64,000 nt of DNA, taken from Sphingomonadaceae bacterium OTU29LAMAA1. GTDB taxonomy: Bacteria > Pseudomonadota > Alphaproteobacteria > Sphingomonadales > Sphingomonadaceae. How positions within the stretch are numbered: the first letter of the stretch is position 1; the number at the start of each line of letters is the position of its first letter. A program made the translations under genes and the position numbers. The stretch spans positions 1,964,001 to 2,028,000 of the forward strand of contig CP099617.1 of the NCBI GenBank assembly GCA_024072375.1, in the 5' to 3' direction. Shown piece after piece: positions 1-8,645 of this stretch. The notes below the pieces were generated by a model. The model was not told the DNA's origin and did not search any database. It saw nothing but the letters and a program-made list of their open reading frames with translations.

Positions 1-79
1 GCGCGGCCGTTGGCATGGTGGCGCAGCTGGCGAGCGCCATCGACGCCGCGGCGAGCGCGGCGATCAGCATCCTGTTCAT
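1..79 (-). CDS. Lipoprotein, N-terminal part (cut by window edge)
   Basis: On the minus strand an AGGAG box lies six bases before the ATG at 79. The reading frame starts MNRMLIAALAAASMALAS followed by Cys, a typical lipoprotein signal peptide with an L-A-S-C lipobox. Only 26 codons are inside the window. It lies downstream of the lysozyme on the same strand, so it may be a phage lysis or conversion lipoprotein, or a gene outside the element. The rest of the gene is needed to decide. Confidence 0.6.
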   Translation of the reverse strand, partial: MNRMLIAALAAASMALASCATMPTAA

Positions 80-191
80 CATTCTCTCCTGAGATGCCGC
101 GGTCGAAACTGACACACGGTCAATAGTTGCTGAAACCGCCGCAATAGGTTCGGCCATGGGAGCTTAACGGGAAGGCTGGCATCACCCCGAA

Positions 192-350
192 ATGGTTCTT
201 TCAGTTACGTTTCTCGTTGCCGTCGTCGTCGTAGGTGCGGCTGGTGTATTCATGATGCGCCGTAAGGCCGAGCAGCGCCGCCGGCTTGAGGCGCGACGTC
301 TGCGGCAGGAGAGAGACCAGATTGCCTGGGAGGCAATGCGGAGCAGGTGA
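192..350 (+). CDS. Small single-span membrane protein (52 aa)
   Basis: This short frame has one hydrophobic N-terminal segment of about 20 residues, then a very basic, Arg/Gln/Glu-rich helix-like tail. It is too short for most gene finders and the ribosome site is weak. It is opposite to the lysis genes. A further basic frame starting with GTG at 347 overlaps its stop, but I could not support that one. Function unknown. Confidence 0.4.
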   Translation: MVLSVTFLVAVVVVGAAGVFMMRRKAEQRRRLEARRLRQERDQIAWEAMRSR

Positions 351-565
351 ACAGCGGGTGTCGATCCGGTTCAGCGCAGCCTCTGGGTGCGCAGCCTATG
401 GCGGCCGGCATGAAGCGCCTGGTCGTCTGGATGGTGGATGTGTGGGCCCGGCTCAGGTTTGCGGCGAGGGCGGCGTCGGCACCCTCGATCAAGCGCCGTC
501 GGCGAGGGCGGCGGGAGCCGCCGAGACGGCCTGCTCGATCCAACCAGCGTGACCGGCGCCGGTGA

Positions 566-1093
566 TTAGCGGACGTCGCCCATAGTCAGGCGCGCCACCT
601 CCGACATGTTGCCCCGGTACAGCGCGGCTTCCGCAGCCCGCCTGCGGACCAACCCGTTTGACACTTTCCCGGCTGCCCGCGTCCACGATCCGAACGCGAG
701 TGCTGCGGCGTCGTGCTTACCCGCACGGTGCGACTTCAGCACCTGCGACTGACGGAAGCCCTGCTTCATGCCTGGCAGCCAGATGCGCGGCCCGGTGCCT
801 ATATTGTACGCGAGGGCGACCATCGCGCCGAACTGGGCCGGCGTCGTAGCCGCGGTGCCGATCGCGGCATCCACGACGGCAGCGAAGTCGCGCGCGAGCA
901 GCTGGGCGAACATCTCGTCCGCCTGAACCTGCGTGATCCGATCACCCATCCGGACGGGACGGCCGTCGGGATAGTAAGTCATCCCCCAGCCGATCGTCGG
1001 CTTGTCGGCAGGGCAGCGGTACGCGACCAGGCGGCATTCCTCGAAATGGTGCATGAGGGCGAGCGCCTTCGGCCCCACCTTGCGGTTGGTCAT
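566..1093 (-). CDS. Phage lysozyme / endolysin (GH24 muramidase)
   Basis: This 175-residue protein cleaves the glycan strands of peptidoglycan for host lysis. The N-terminal active site is visible as Glu18, eight residues, Cys27, five residues, Thr33. This is the E-8-D/C-5-T signature of T4/P1-type lysozymes, with Cys in place of the commoner Asp. It is followed by T-I-G-W-G and a later helical domain containing A-L-A-Y-N-I-G. There is no clear signal-anchor at the start, so export probably depends on a holin; the holin-like gene lies 125 bases upstream. Length is normal for the family. It is the last structural-strand gene before the lipoprotein at the window edge. Confidence 0.93.
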   Translation of the reverse strand: MTNRKVGPKALALMHHFEECRLVAYRCPADKPTIGWGMTYYPDGRPVRMGDRITQVQADEMFAQLLARDFAAVVDAAIGTAATTPAQFGAMVALAYNIGTGPRIWLPGMKQGFRQSQVLKSHRAGKHDAAALAFGSWTRAAGKVSNGLVRRRAAEAALYRGNMSEVARLTMGDVR

Positions 1094-1217
1094 GGTCGAT
1101 CCTCTCTATAATTTTGACCCGGCGTTAACCGGCGCAGCCGTATCGTTCGGGCGGGCGTCGATAGACCCCGAACAGGATGCTCCCGGCCCGTCCCCCGACC
1201 ACCGGGGGCATCTTGCT

Positions 1218-1625
1218 TCAGCCGTTCGGCTTGTCCTCAGCGCCGGGTATGCGCGACTGCACGAAGTTCATCGCCAGCGTGATCAGGCTGACCCCCATCG
1301 CGCCGATGCCGGTGCCGTAGATCAGCGCCAGCGCAGGATCGGGCCTCAGCCGCATGACGGCTCCCGCGGTGATCATCAGCGCCAGCGCCGAGACCGGCAG
1401 ATCGATGTTCCAGCGATGCTCGGCACGATCCTTCTGCGACACGTACAGGCGCACTGCGATGCACGCGCAAATCCCGGCGATCATGCTGCCCGCTTCGAAA
1501 GGATTGCCGAGAAAGTGCCAGACGGTCGGGCCGTCCGGTCGAACGGTGCCGTCCCCGCCCTTGGCGAGAGCGGCAGCGGCAAGTGGTATTAATGCCCCCA
1601 TGGTGGCCCCCGCTTTCCAGATCAT
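1218..1625 (-). CDS. Holin-like membrane protein (135 aa)
   Basis: The protein has a hydrophobic N-terminal segment (about residues 8-22) and two further hydrophobic segments (about 44-61 and 78-122), with a short polar C-terminus. Size, topology and position directly before the lysozyme fit a three-segment holin. I cannot assign a named holin family from sequence alone. The ATG at 1625 overlaps the stop of the upstream membrane-protein gene as ATGA, so the two are translationally coupled. A longer frame continues upstream but overlaps the neighbour and has shadow composition. Confidence 0.75.
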   Translation of the reverse strand: MIWKAGATMGALIPLAAAALAKGGDGTVRPDGPTVWHFLGNPFEAGSMIAGICACIAVRLYVSQKDRAEHRWNIDLPVSALALMITAGAVMRLRPDPALALIYGTGIGAMGVSLITLAMNFVQSRIPGAEDKPNG

Positions 1626-2155
1626 CGAGTGGACACCACGCCGAGCGCGGCAATCAGGCTGAGCAGCGCTATGCCTGCGGGGCGCTTCAGCATTGGAAGC
1701 GATGCCCATAGCTGGATAGGCAGTGGGCGACGGCGCAACTGCGGTACCATGCCGCGCGACGTCAGGTAGAGGATACCGAGACCGGCCACGCCGAAGCACA
1801 TCGCCGGAAGGTCGAGGAAACGCTGTAGCGTAAGGAACCAGCCAGTTCCCGCGGGATTGCGCGGGTCCCAGTTCCACAGCGCCATTGCCGATCCGCCCCG
1901 CGTGATCGCGATTCCGAGCGCGAAGCACAGGCCCGCCCAGCGCCAGATCGTCACGGGATGGTTCCGAAGATCCTTCCCCCAGTTGCGCGCAATCCCGCGC
2001 ACCGCATCAACGGCGAACATGATCGCGATCACCGTGGCGAACGTCGCCACTGCGAGATTGAGGACGACGAGCCAACCATGGCCGTCGAAGGAGGGCGGCG
2101 CGGCTGTCATCGGCCCTCCCGCGACCGCCTGGGCCGCGAAGCTGCTGTTGTTCAT
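1622..2155 (-). CDS. Multi-span membrane protein of the lysis region (177 aa)
   Basis: Four hydrophobic segments are visible (about residues 28-50, 70-88, 112-130 and 158-174), joined by short basic loops. It overlaps the following holin-like gene by four bases (ATGA). Location between tail and lysis genes suggests a role in lysis or superinfection control, but no catalytic motif or family signature is seen. It could be a second holin or an antiholin. Confidence 0.7.
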   Translation of the reverse strand: MNNSSFAAQAVAGGPMTAAPPSFDGHGWLVVLNLAVATFATVIAIMFAVDAVRGIARNWGKDLRNHPVTIWRWAGLCFALGIAITRGGSAMALWNWDPRNPAGTGWFLTLQRFLDLPAMCFGVAGLGILYLTSRGMVPQLRRRPLPIQLWASLPMLKRPAGIALLSLIAALGVVSTR

Positions 2156-2191
2156 GGTGCGCTCCAGATTGCGACGACGTCGCTCAGTTCG

Positions 2192-2437
2192 TTAAGCGGC
2201 CGGTTGATCCGCAGCAGGCTCGGGCGGGACAATAAACGGCCGGTCCCCGACCCTCACGGAAAGCTCCCCAGCGGCGATCTTGTCGGCGCGCGCAGCGTAC
2301 CATCGCGGGTAAGCTGCCATCCACGCGCGTTGGTCATAAGGCTCGATCACTCGCCAGCTTTTCCGTTTGTTCGGGGTCACCGCATTGAACCAGCGAACGT
2401 AATCCGCGTGAGCCTGTATTTGCTCGATTGTCAGCAT
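2192..2437 (-). CDS. Small protein after the tailspike (81 aa)
   Basis: A soluble protein rich in Trp, Tyr and Arg that starts just seven bases after the tailspike stop. Its N-terminus has a helical I-E-Q-I-Q-A-H-A-D-Y-V-R-W pattern, and the C-terminus is Pro/Ala-rich. Genes in this position often encode fibre chaperones or receptor-linked accessory proteins, but I do not recognise a family. Coding is supported by tight packing with both neighbours. Confidence 0.65.
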   Translation of the reverse strand: MLTIEQIQAHADYVRWFNAVTPNKRKSWRVIEPYDQRAWMAAYPRWYAARADKIAAGELSVRVGDRPFIVPPEPAADQPAA

Positions 2438-2443
2438 GATCCG

Positions 2444-4525
2444 TTATCCTAAGAGAATGGGCTTCACGGTACCGTCCGCCGCCTTCCAGGCTGGATTGCC
2501 CGTCGCTACGTCGATGTAGAATGAACTTGGCGGCACGTTGCCGGCGAAGATCGGATGCATGCGCGCGAAGTCGGCGATCGACATGCCAGCGCGACCGGAT
2601 CTTTCTCCGTTAGCGATGTCGCGAATGACGTTGGTGATGGTGGCGTCATTGACGTTGGTTAGAGGCTGCTCACCTGTGTCGCTGTCCATTTCGAGAAAGA
2701 TACCGTTCAGACGCGAGAATTCGTAGCCGCTCTGGATGATCGGGTACCAAGCGGGATTGCGTTCCAATTCCAGCTTCAGATGATCGACCGACGTGTAGAC
2801 GGCTGGCAACTGGATCGGCGGGTTGTTGTTCGGTACGCCCGACATCGCAATTCGGGTGTTTTTCGCGCCGTCGAGGAACAGGAGCGTGTCGAACCCCTCG
2901 CGATGACCGCGGATGTCAATACCGCGGGTTCCAACCGCCCGGATGGCATTCGCGCCCGTTCCGGTGACATAGAGGTTTTCCGCCGTGATCGCGAAGGCGT
3001 TCCGCATGTCGAGGCCGATGCCCAGCGGCCCCAGCCCGACAAGGTTGCACTTGCCCCTGAAATTCACCATCGACATGCTCGAGAAGTCGCTGAATTCCTT
3101 ATTGGAATAGAGCCATGCAGGTTTCCCCGACGTGAGCATCACCGGGTTCGTAGCAAGCACGTAGATGCTGTCGTAGTCGGCAATTTCCGACGCGACATTG
3201 ACGATGCCGACCGTGCCGTAACCGCCATTGGCGGCGGGATTGTGCGGCAGGTTGATCAGGATGTTCCGCAGCGTGTGTTCCTGCGCGTACTGGTATTCAG
3301 CAGAGCGGCCGAACAGGATGCCTTGATGCGATGGGTTCGGTGGATTGAACACGCCCCCATCGATGACGAAGTCGGAGAAGCACAGGAACTGCGAACCGAG
3401 CGTATCGATGACGGCGCGGCCGCCGGTGTTGGCGATCAGCACCGCTCCGATTCCGCTGTATTGATGGCCCCAGGCGCATCGGCCGCGTATCGACAGCCCC
3501 CCGGCGAACAGGTTCTGCGCGAGAAGCGTGTTGTCGATACGATACAGGCCGTCGAGGAACACCGTTTTGCGATACTTGATGGCATCATCCATCGCCGCCT
3601 GAACGCCGAGTTCGGCATTCGGCTGTTCAGGATCCCCGACGATGCCGAAATAATCGTTCGGACTGATGTCGTTGTAGAATTTAGCGAGCAGTGGCGTGAC
3701 GACCGCACCGGCGCCGCGTTGCTTTGCCGCAACCAAGCCGGCGCCGGTCGCCGCGGCCAGTCCGGCAGGTGTCACCGCGCGCCCGATCTCGTACGATCCG
3801 CCCGCGGTTTTCTCGTAGTAGATGACGTTCCCGGCACCGTCGCCGCTGGAAAACAGCTGGCCGAGGTTCGATCCAGCTTCGCCCTCCGCCCGCGTCTTGA
3901 ACCAGCGCCCCGCCGCGATCGCAACCTGCGCAGACATCTCAGCCGCCTGCGCATCCTGTTCGGCGCTGGCTGCCGCCGCCGCCGCACGATCAACCTGCCC
4001 GGTAACAAGATCGGCGCCGTCGATGACGAGCGTCGAACCGCCATCCTGCGAGATCGTCAGCGTGGCTCCAGATGCAGGCACACTGGCGCTGGCTGCACTG
4101 AAACCATAACCGGTCAGGCGGCTAGTCGGCGCGCCATCGCTGTCCATAACGTGGGCGAGGATACGCGCCGAGCCTTGAATACGCGTGCGGCCGTCGATCT
4201 GAAGGCCCCAGGCAAGCACAGCTGCATCGCCGAGTTCACCCATGTAGGGCATGGACTGGCGGGTCGACTTGTTGATCCGGATACGGAGGTCGTTGATGTA
4301 GCGCCCATCTTGCAGAACCGCGCCGGCAAGACGCACGCCTTCGGCGTTGCTGTTCGTTACCGTCTCCAGAGCCGCAATGGCAGGGCCGGAGGTATCCGCA
4401 GCAAGGCGAAACTGGGCACGCAGCGATACACCGGTCAGATTAGGCCCAATGATACGCAGAGGGTACTCATAGACGGCATCGTTGCGCCAGATCGAGAGAT
4501 CCAGCGCGGCAGTGGTTCGATTCAT
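2444..4525 (-). CDS. Tailspike / receptor-binding protein with beta-helix
   Basis: This 693-residue protein is the likely host-binding tip. The first ~165 residues resemble N-terminal baseplate-attachment domains. An Ala/Glu/Gln-rich segment (about 180-215) looks like a short trimeric coiled coil. From about residue 300 onward there are repeated short beta-strand and Gly/Asn/Asp turn patterns, with a Q-A-A-M-D-D-A start and V-F-L-D-G-L-Y-R-I. These are typical of pectate-lyase-like right-handed beta-helices in tailspikes. A depolymerase activity is therefore likely, but catalytic residues cannot be picked with confidence. It lies downstream of the tail hub and repeat protein, in the usual place for host-range genes. 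Confidence 0.88.
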   Translation of the reverse strand: MNRTTAALDLSIWRNDAVYEYPLRIIGPNLTGVSLRAQFRLAADTSGPAIAALETVTNSNAEGVRLAGAVLQDGRYINDLRIRINKSTRQSMPYMGELGDAAVLAWGLQIDGRTRIQGSARILAHVMDSDGAPTSRLTGYGFSAASASVPASGATLTISQDGGSTLVIDGADLVTGQVDRAAAAAASAEQDAQAAEMSAQVAIAAGRWFKTRAEGEAGSNLGQLFSSGDGAGNVIYYEKTAGGSYEIGRAVTPAGLAAATGAGLVAAKQRGAGAVVTPLLAKFYNDISPNDYFGIVGDPEQPNAELGVQAAMDDAIKYRKTVFLDGLYRIDNTLLAQNLFAGGLSIRGRCAWGHQYSGIGAVLIANTGGRAVIDTLGSQFLCFSDFVIDGGVFNPPNPSHQGILFGRSAEYQYAQEHTLRNILINLPHNPAANGGYGTVGIVNVASEIADYDSIYVLATNPVMLTSGKPAWLYSNKEFSDFSSMSMVNFRGKCNLVGLGPLGIGLDMRNAFAITAENLYVTGTGANAIRAVGTRGIDIRGHREGFDTLLFLDGAKNTRIAMSGVPNNNPPIQLPAVYTSVDHLKLELERNPAWYPIIQSGYEFSRLNGIFLEMDSDTGEQPLTNVNDATITNVIRDIANGERSGRAGMSIADFARMHPIFAGNVPPSSFYIDVATGNPAWKAADGTVKPILLG

Positions 4526-4591
4526 GATGATCGCTCCCGAAGAGGAGCGGTCGTCGAGCGAGCCTCACGCGCACAGCTCGCACGCGAGCCG

Positions 4592-5353
4592 CTATGTGTT
4601 GAGGCGGAACAGCTTGCACGGGATCGCGAAGCTGGCGTTGAGCGCCAAAAGCGGAGCCGTGACTCCGATATTCAGCGAGGTCGGGGAAACCGCGACGATG
4701 TCGTGTAGGGCGTATCCCGCCAGCGCCGCCGTCGGCGCTAGGTACAGGCTGTCACCCGCCACGACGCCGAGGCTCGTCGGGATCGTGAGCACCAATCGGC
4801 GCACACCGGCCGCGATCGCGACCGTTGCTGTCTGCCCTACGGAGACCGTGCCAAGGTACGTGCTCGCCGGTGCGCCCTTGAGGCTCGCCAGCCACTGCGC
4901 CTGCGTGCCGATGAAGCCGGCCGCCTTGCCAACATCATAGGCTGACATTCCGGCAGCGCCCGCGAGGGACGCGATCCACTGCGTCTTTGTCCCGCCATAG
5001 CCGAGTTCGCGAGCGATATCGTAGGCGGACAGACCGGCCGCGCCGACCAGCGACGCCAGCCAAGCCGCCTGCGTACCGCCATAGCCGCCATCACGCGCCA
5101 GCTGGTAGGCGGATGCGCCGTCGACACCATCCTTGCCCGGAAGGCCGCGGAGGTCTGGATTGCCCGCTGGGTTGCTCACCACGTCGATCGTGATGTCGGC
5201 GCCGAGCGGCAAGACACCGCGCGACAGCAGCACGGCTGCTGGCTCGCCATACGAAGGTGGCGTTGCCGATAGGCGCATGCGCACCATGCCACCCGTCATC
5301 GGCTGGATGACGAGATAGATGCGCCGATTGTTCGGGACCGTCTCGGGCTTCAC
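4592..5353 (-). CDS. Tail tip repeat protein with collagen-like linker
   Basis: The 253-residue protein starts at GTG 5353, overlapping the stop of the hub gene as GTGA, so it is coupled to it. The first ~65 residues are a beta-rich domain. A G-L-P-G-K-D-G-V-D-G collagen-like stretch follows, then three 28-residue tandem repeats (residues 79-162) and a C-terminal beta-rich domain. Such repeats occur in fibre and tail-tip proteins as rigid spacers. It probably links hub and tailspike. A longer in-frame stretch upstream of the GTG is a shadow of the hub gene. Confidence 0.8.
   Translation of the reverse strand: MKPETVPNNRRIYLVIQPMTGGMVRMRLSATPPSYGEPAAVLLSRGVLPLGADITIDVVSNPAGNPDLRGLPGKDGVDGASAYQLARDGGYGGTQAAWLASLVGAAGLSAYDIARELGYGGTKTQWIASLAGAAGMSAYDVGKAAGFIGTQAQWLASLKGAPASTYLGTVSVGQTATVAIAAGVRRLVLTIPTSLGVVAGDSLYLAPTAALAGYALHDIVAVSPTSLNIGVTAPLLALNASFAIPCKLFRLNT
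4868..5119 (-). repeat. Three tandem 28-residue coding repeats
   Basis: Three head-to-tail copies share the pattern G-x-S-A-Y-x-x-x-x-x-x-G-[YF]-x-G-T-x-x-x-W-[LI]-A-S-L-x-G-A. They differ at several residues, so they are diverged rather than recently expanded. They form the middle of the tail tip protein. Confidence 0.85.
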
Positions 5354-5733
5354 TGGTCGGGCCCAACCGGCTTGAGGTTGTGCGATAGGACCCAGTCGCA
5401 GCCAGCGGCACGCGCCATATAGCTCTGCGCTTCGGCAACGGTAACGCGCAGCACCCACGCGTTGCTGTCCGGACGGCCGATGTCGCCGGCATGCCGCCAG
5501 CCGGTTCCATAGGCGAAGCGGTGCCGCGCCGTCGCGCGCGGGCAGCCGTCGACGGCGAATACCGGCTCGAGGTGGCGGCTGACATGCGTCACCTGCGCCG
5601 CCATCCACTCGCGGGTGTCCGCGTGCTGCGTCCACAGCCATGCCCCAGGTGCGAGGTCGGAACCGGCGATCGTGGCACCCGGACCGGATCGGTCGTCGTT
5701 CGCGAGCAGGTATTCTGACGCCTCGTCAAGGCA
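5350..5733 (-). other. Hint / bacterial intein-like domain coding segment
   Basis: This segment encodes residues 622-748 of the hub protein. Seen directly: Cys at the domain start, a T-x-x-H block, and a C-terminal S-H-N followed by Leu. In the Hint superfamily these positions are the N-terminal nucleophile, the block B His and the terminal His-Asn. Lack of a +1 nucleophile would favour cleavage over splicing. This is motif-based inference. Confidence 0.62.
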
Positions 5734-7596
5734 GTTGCCGCCAGAGCCGTTGCCGCCCCAACCGCCAGGCGGGGTGGGCGTCTCGGGATAGGTGCCGTCC
5801 GCGTTCGCGGTGGTGATGTTGCCGAGGTAGACGAGGTCGGGATCGGCTGCCTCGGTCAGCGCCGGGTCGAGCGCGATCAGATAGGCGGACGTGCTCAGCC
5901 GCCAATACAGGACGTATGCCGTCCCTGCGGTCATGCCGGACAGATCTGCAGCCGGGAAGCTGATCTGCCGGCCATCGTCGATCACGCCGTCGAATGCGGC
6001 GACCAGCACGCTGTCCGCATCCGATGTCACCGGATAGGGCAGCGACTGCCGGATGAGGACATGCGCCCCGCGAGCGGTCTCCACGGGATAGCTGATCGGC
6101 ACTGAGAGGTCGGGCGTGGGCGGAGCGTTGCCGGTCCTGCCAAGGCAGAACGGGTGCTTCGCGAACGTCTCCGACCGACAGGTGAGGGTCACCGCCATGG
6201 TGCTGCCCTCGATCTCCCGCTGGCGCACAACGACGTCGCGCGCGAGCGCGGCCTCGGGGATGTCGACGGTCAGGCAGTCTCCGGGCCGATAGCCGATCGC
6301 ATAGATCTTGCTCGGCAAAACGATGCCGTCGAGCTCGCGACCGTTCCACAGGGCGTACAGCCCCAGCTGAGCACCCTGGTCGACCTGCTGGACGAGCGGG
6401 AACGTGATCTCGGTCGGGCGGCTGCCGCCATCGAATGCGACATAATCCGATATTGCGATCGCATCGAGCGGCACCTCCTCCCAACCGTGCGATTCGAGCC
6501 GCACGCGCGGGATGACGGTGTTGCGGCGGGCGCGACGCGACGCCGTGCCGGGCACATCGACATCGCCCATGATGTCGTTGCTGGTGATCGTGCCGATCGA
6601 CACCCGCGGCGCATTGAAACTGCACGACAGCTGCGCGCCAACCGGGAACACCTCACCCCCGCCTGCCTGGGCGATCATCTTGAGGATGTCCCAGCTGTTG
6701 TCGCTGGACGTGTAGACGATCCCGCCCGCCTTCCAGTCGTTCGCCTCGCAAACGTTCGCCCAGTCGACGAACGGAGCCATGTCGATGCCATCGGCATCAA
6801 GACCGCCGCCGGCGATGAGTACGCCATTCTGATAGCGACCGAACGCCCAGGTGACGGCGTGCAGTGCCGGATTTTCCGACCAGACATAGGTGGCCTCCTG
6901 ACCAAGGCGGCACGCGCCGGATCCGCCCGGATAGGTGCTATCGAGCCGCGGATCGTAGACGTAGACGCCCTCAACAATGCGACCGCGCTGCGGCACGCCG
7001 TTTGGGTAGATCTTCATCTTCTCGTCGAACTTCAGCGTCCACAGATCCGCCGCGAGACCCGACAGCTTCGCGTTGCCGCTCCAGCCGGGGAATGTCCCCT
7101 GCGGTCCCGCCAGCGCGCGCGTCTCAGGGCATGCGCCCAGCTGCTGATCCAGCCACATCCAGCCAGCATAGCTGCCGCCGACCGAGGTGCCGTTGAGGCT
7201 GACGGCGACCTTGTTGATCAGAAGTGGACCCAGACTGCGCACCGGGCCGATGCTGTGCACCGTCACCCAGGTTTCGAGGCTGTTCTTCGAGCCGTAATAC
7301 TGGCGGTGCACGACGTTGCCGCCGCTATAGGTTCGGCCGAGCGCGACCGGCAGGCCCGCATCCTTGTCGATCTTGAACTGGGTGGCGCTGCCGCCAACGC
7401 TACCTTTGGGTGTCGCCGCAGATGCCGCGAGCGACAGCGCGGCACCAGCTGCACTGGCGACAACGGCTACGGTCGCAATTGCCGCCGTCGTCGCTGACGC
7501 CGCGATCAGGCCAGCCGATACTGCGACACCTACACCAGTCGCAGCGAGTGCGACTGCTCCGACCACAAAGGCAGCGGTGCGTAATGCCTTCGCCAT
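5350..7596 (-). CDS. Tail hub / tip attachment protein with C-terminal Hint-like domain
   Basis: The 748-residue protein has an N-terminal hydrophobic Ala/Val-rich region (residues 1-62), then a long domain typical of siphovirus central tail hubs, with Y-S-G-G-N-V-V near residue 90 and beta-rich domains in the middle. It follows the NlpC/P60-like gene, matching the lambda K-J and GTA peptidase-hub orders. The last 127 residues (from Cys622) do not look like hub. They carry a first Cys, a G-S-D-L-A-P-G-A turn, T-A-R-H-R-F (T689, H692) and a terminal L-S-H-N (H739, N740), the signature pattern of Hint/intein-like self-processing domains. Residue 741 is Leu, not a Cys/Ser/Thr nucleophile. Hub assignment is by order and composition; Hint assignment is by motif only. 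Confidence 0.85.
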   Translation of the reverse strand: MAKALRTAAFVVGAVALAATGVGVAVSAGLIAASATTAAIATVAVVASAAGAALSLAASAATPKGSVGGSATQFKIDKDAGLPVALGRTYSGGNVVHRQYYGSKNSLETWVTVHSIGPVRSLGPLLINKVAVSLNGTSVGGSYAGWMWLDQQLGACPETRALAGPQGTFPGWSGNAKLSGLAADLWTLKFDEKMKIYPNGVPQRGRIVEGVYVYDPRLDSTYPGGSGACRLGQEATYVWSENPALHAVTWAFGRYQNGVLIAGGGLDADGIDMAPFVDWANVCEANDWKAGGIVYTSSDNSWDILKMIAQAGGGEVFPVGAQLSCSFNAPRVSIGTITSNDIMGDVDVPGTASRRARRNTVIPRVRLESHGWEEVPLDAIAISDYVAFDGGSRPTEITFPLVQQVDQGAQLGLYALWNGRELDGIVLPSKIYAIGYRPGDCLTVDIPEAALARDVVVRQREIEGSTMAVTLTCRSETFAKHPFCLGRTGNAPPTPDLSVPISYPVETARGAHVLIRQSLPYPVTSDADSVLVAAFDGVIDDGRQISFPAADLSGMTAGTAYVLYWRLSTSAYLIALDPALTEAADPDLVYLGNITTANADGTYPETPTPPGGWGGNGSGGNCLDEASEYLLANDDRSGPGATIAGSDLAPGAWLWTQHADTREWMAAQVTHVSRHLEPVFAVDGCPRATARHRFAYGTGWRHAGDIGRPDSNAWVLRVTVAEAQSYMARAAGCDWVLSHNLKPVGPDQ

Positions 7597-7599
7597 CGT

Positions 7600-8019
7600 C
7601 TAGACCCGCCAGGCCGCGATGAATTCAACAGGCTGAAGGATCTCCGCTGTTCCAGTGTCTTCGTGGAATCCGAGAACGCGGCCGTTCCCGACGGTAATCG
7701 TCAGCGCGCCATCCAGAGGGGCTTCGCCGGGGATCATTACGATGTCGGCGATTCTCGCCGCCGCCGGGGCGATGCGCTCCAGTCCAAGCGCATCCAGCGC
7801 CTCGGACAAGGTGTTGAACCCGGCACGCTGCAACGCGCGCAGTGCTGCCGGACCAGTGGTGTATGTGCCGGCCTTGCCTAGCTGAGGGCGGTGACCCATC
7901 TTGCGCAGCACGAAGGCGGCCAACCGAACGCAATCGTTCTTGCCCAGCTGCCATGGCTCCCCCTTGAACCGTGCAACCGCCGCCTGCGCCGCCTGCTGTC
8001 GCTGGATCATCTCGATCAC
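7600..8019 (-). CDS. NlpC/P60-like tail peptidase (DUF6950-type)
   Basis: A 139-residue protein with a K-N-D-C-V-R-L-A-A motif near the start (catalytic Cys about residue 29). This is the pattern of NlpC/P60-type cysteine peptidases and of the related DUF6950 phage family. Its probable role is local cell-wall opening or tail-tip assembly. The GTG at 8019 overlaps the stop of the upstream gene as GTGA; an ATG nine bases later is the alternative start. It lies immediately before the hub, as lambda K does before J. A matching catalytic His is not certain by eye. Confidence 0.75.
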   Translation of the reverse strand: MIEMIQRQQAAQAAVARFKGEPWQLGKNDCVRLAAFVLRKMGHRPQLGKAGTYTTGPAALRALQRAGFNTLSEALDALGLERIAPAAARIADIVMIPGEAPLDGALTITVGNGRVLGFHEDTGTAEILQPVEFIAAWRV

Positions 8020-8645
8020 AGGAACGATGCCCGCGTGCTGCCGGTGATCACCGACACGGCCGATGGCGGCTTCTCCACGCCCCAATATGATGTCCGCTCG
8101 ATGCCGGTCATGTTCGCCAGCCCTTCTTCGTCCGGCCAGACCAGCCGATGCCAAGCGTCCGACAGGCGAGCGCCGATCTCCTGATCGTGGAACGGTTCCA
8201 GCGCCGAGGTGCAGCGCCACTCTACCGACCGCGTCCCCTTGCCGACCCGCAGGCGCGGCACGTCGAGCTCGCCTGCGAACAGTTGGAGCGGATCTGGGAT
8301 GATCTGGCCAGTTTCGCGATCCACTACGGCGAGCCAGCCTCGAACCTTTCCGCCCTGCGCGGTCGCCGAGGCCAGCGCAGCCGCAGCGATGGCGCTGGGC
8401 GGAACGAAGGTAAGATCCCAATCTGGCGCCTCGTCGCCGACGCCATCCTTGAGCGTTCCCGCCGCGACCAGTGTGCCGAACATGGCATCGCTACCGGTGA
8501 AGACGTCATCGCCCCATGCCACCTCCCCAGCGCCGACGAGGTGCCGCATGGTATGCCCCGGCAGCACCACCTCTACCAGCGGGGCAAGCGGGTGAAGGCC
8601 TGAACGCAGTGCCGCCGATGCCTGCGGCGTCAGACGGAAGCTCAT
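8016..8645 (-). CDS. Distal minor tail protein (lambda L / GTA DUF2163-like position)
   Basis: A 209-residue, mostly beta-rich soluble protein containing W-G-D-D-V-F-T-G, D-L-F-V-P-like strands and a C-terminal W-H-R-L-V-W-P-D segment. Gene order (tape measure, small distal tail gene, this gene, NlpC/P60-like peptidase, hub) is that of lambda M-L-K-J and of gene transfer agents. Function is assigned mainly from this order. It is coupled to both neighbours by four-base overlaps. Confidence 0.72.
   Translation of the reverse strand: MSFRLTPQASAALRSGLHPLAPLVEVVLPGHTMRHLVGAGEVAWGDDVFTGSDAMFGTLVAAGTLKDGVGDEAPDWDLTFVPPSAIAAAALASATAQGGKVRGWLAVVDRETGQIIPDPLQLFAGELDVPRLRVGKGTRSVEWRCTSALEPFHDQEIGARLSDAWHRLVWPDEEGLANMTGIERTSYWGVEKPPSAVSVITGSTRASFL

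Noticed and set aside
347..565. Plus-strand Arg-rich frame overlapping the small membrane ORF
   Set aside because: No lipobox or domain that would make it an Rz1-type partner; second half is extremely Arg/Pro-rich, as in shadows.
1192..1208. CCCCCG/CGGGGG stem-loop between holin-like gene and lysozyme
   Set aside because: No T-run after it on the minus strand, so not a good terminator; may be chance in GC-rich DNA.
2780..4708. Long plus-strand frame (642 codons) opposite the tailspike
   Set aside because: Arg/Asp/Val-rich shadow composition with no domain pattern; the minus-strand tailspike explains the bases.
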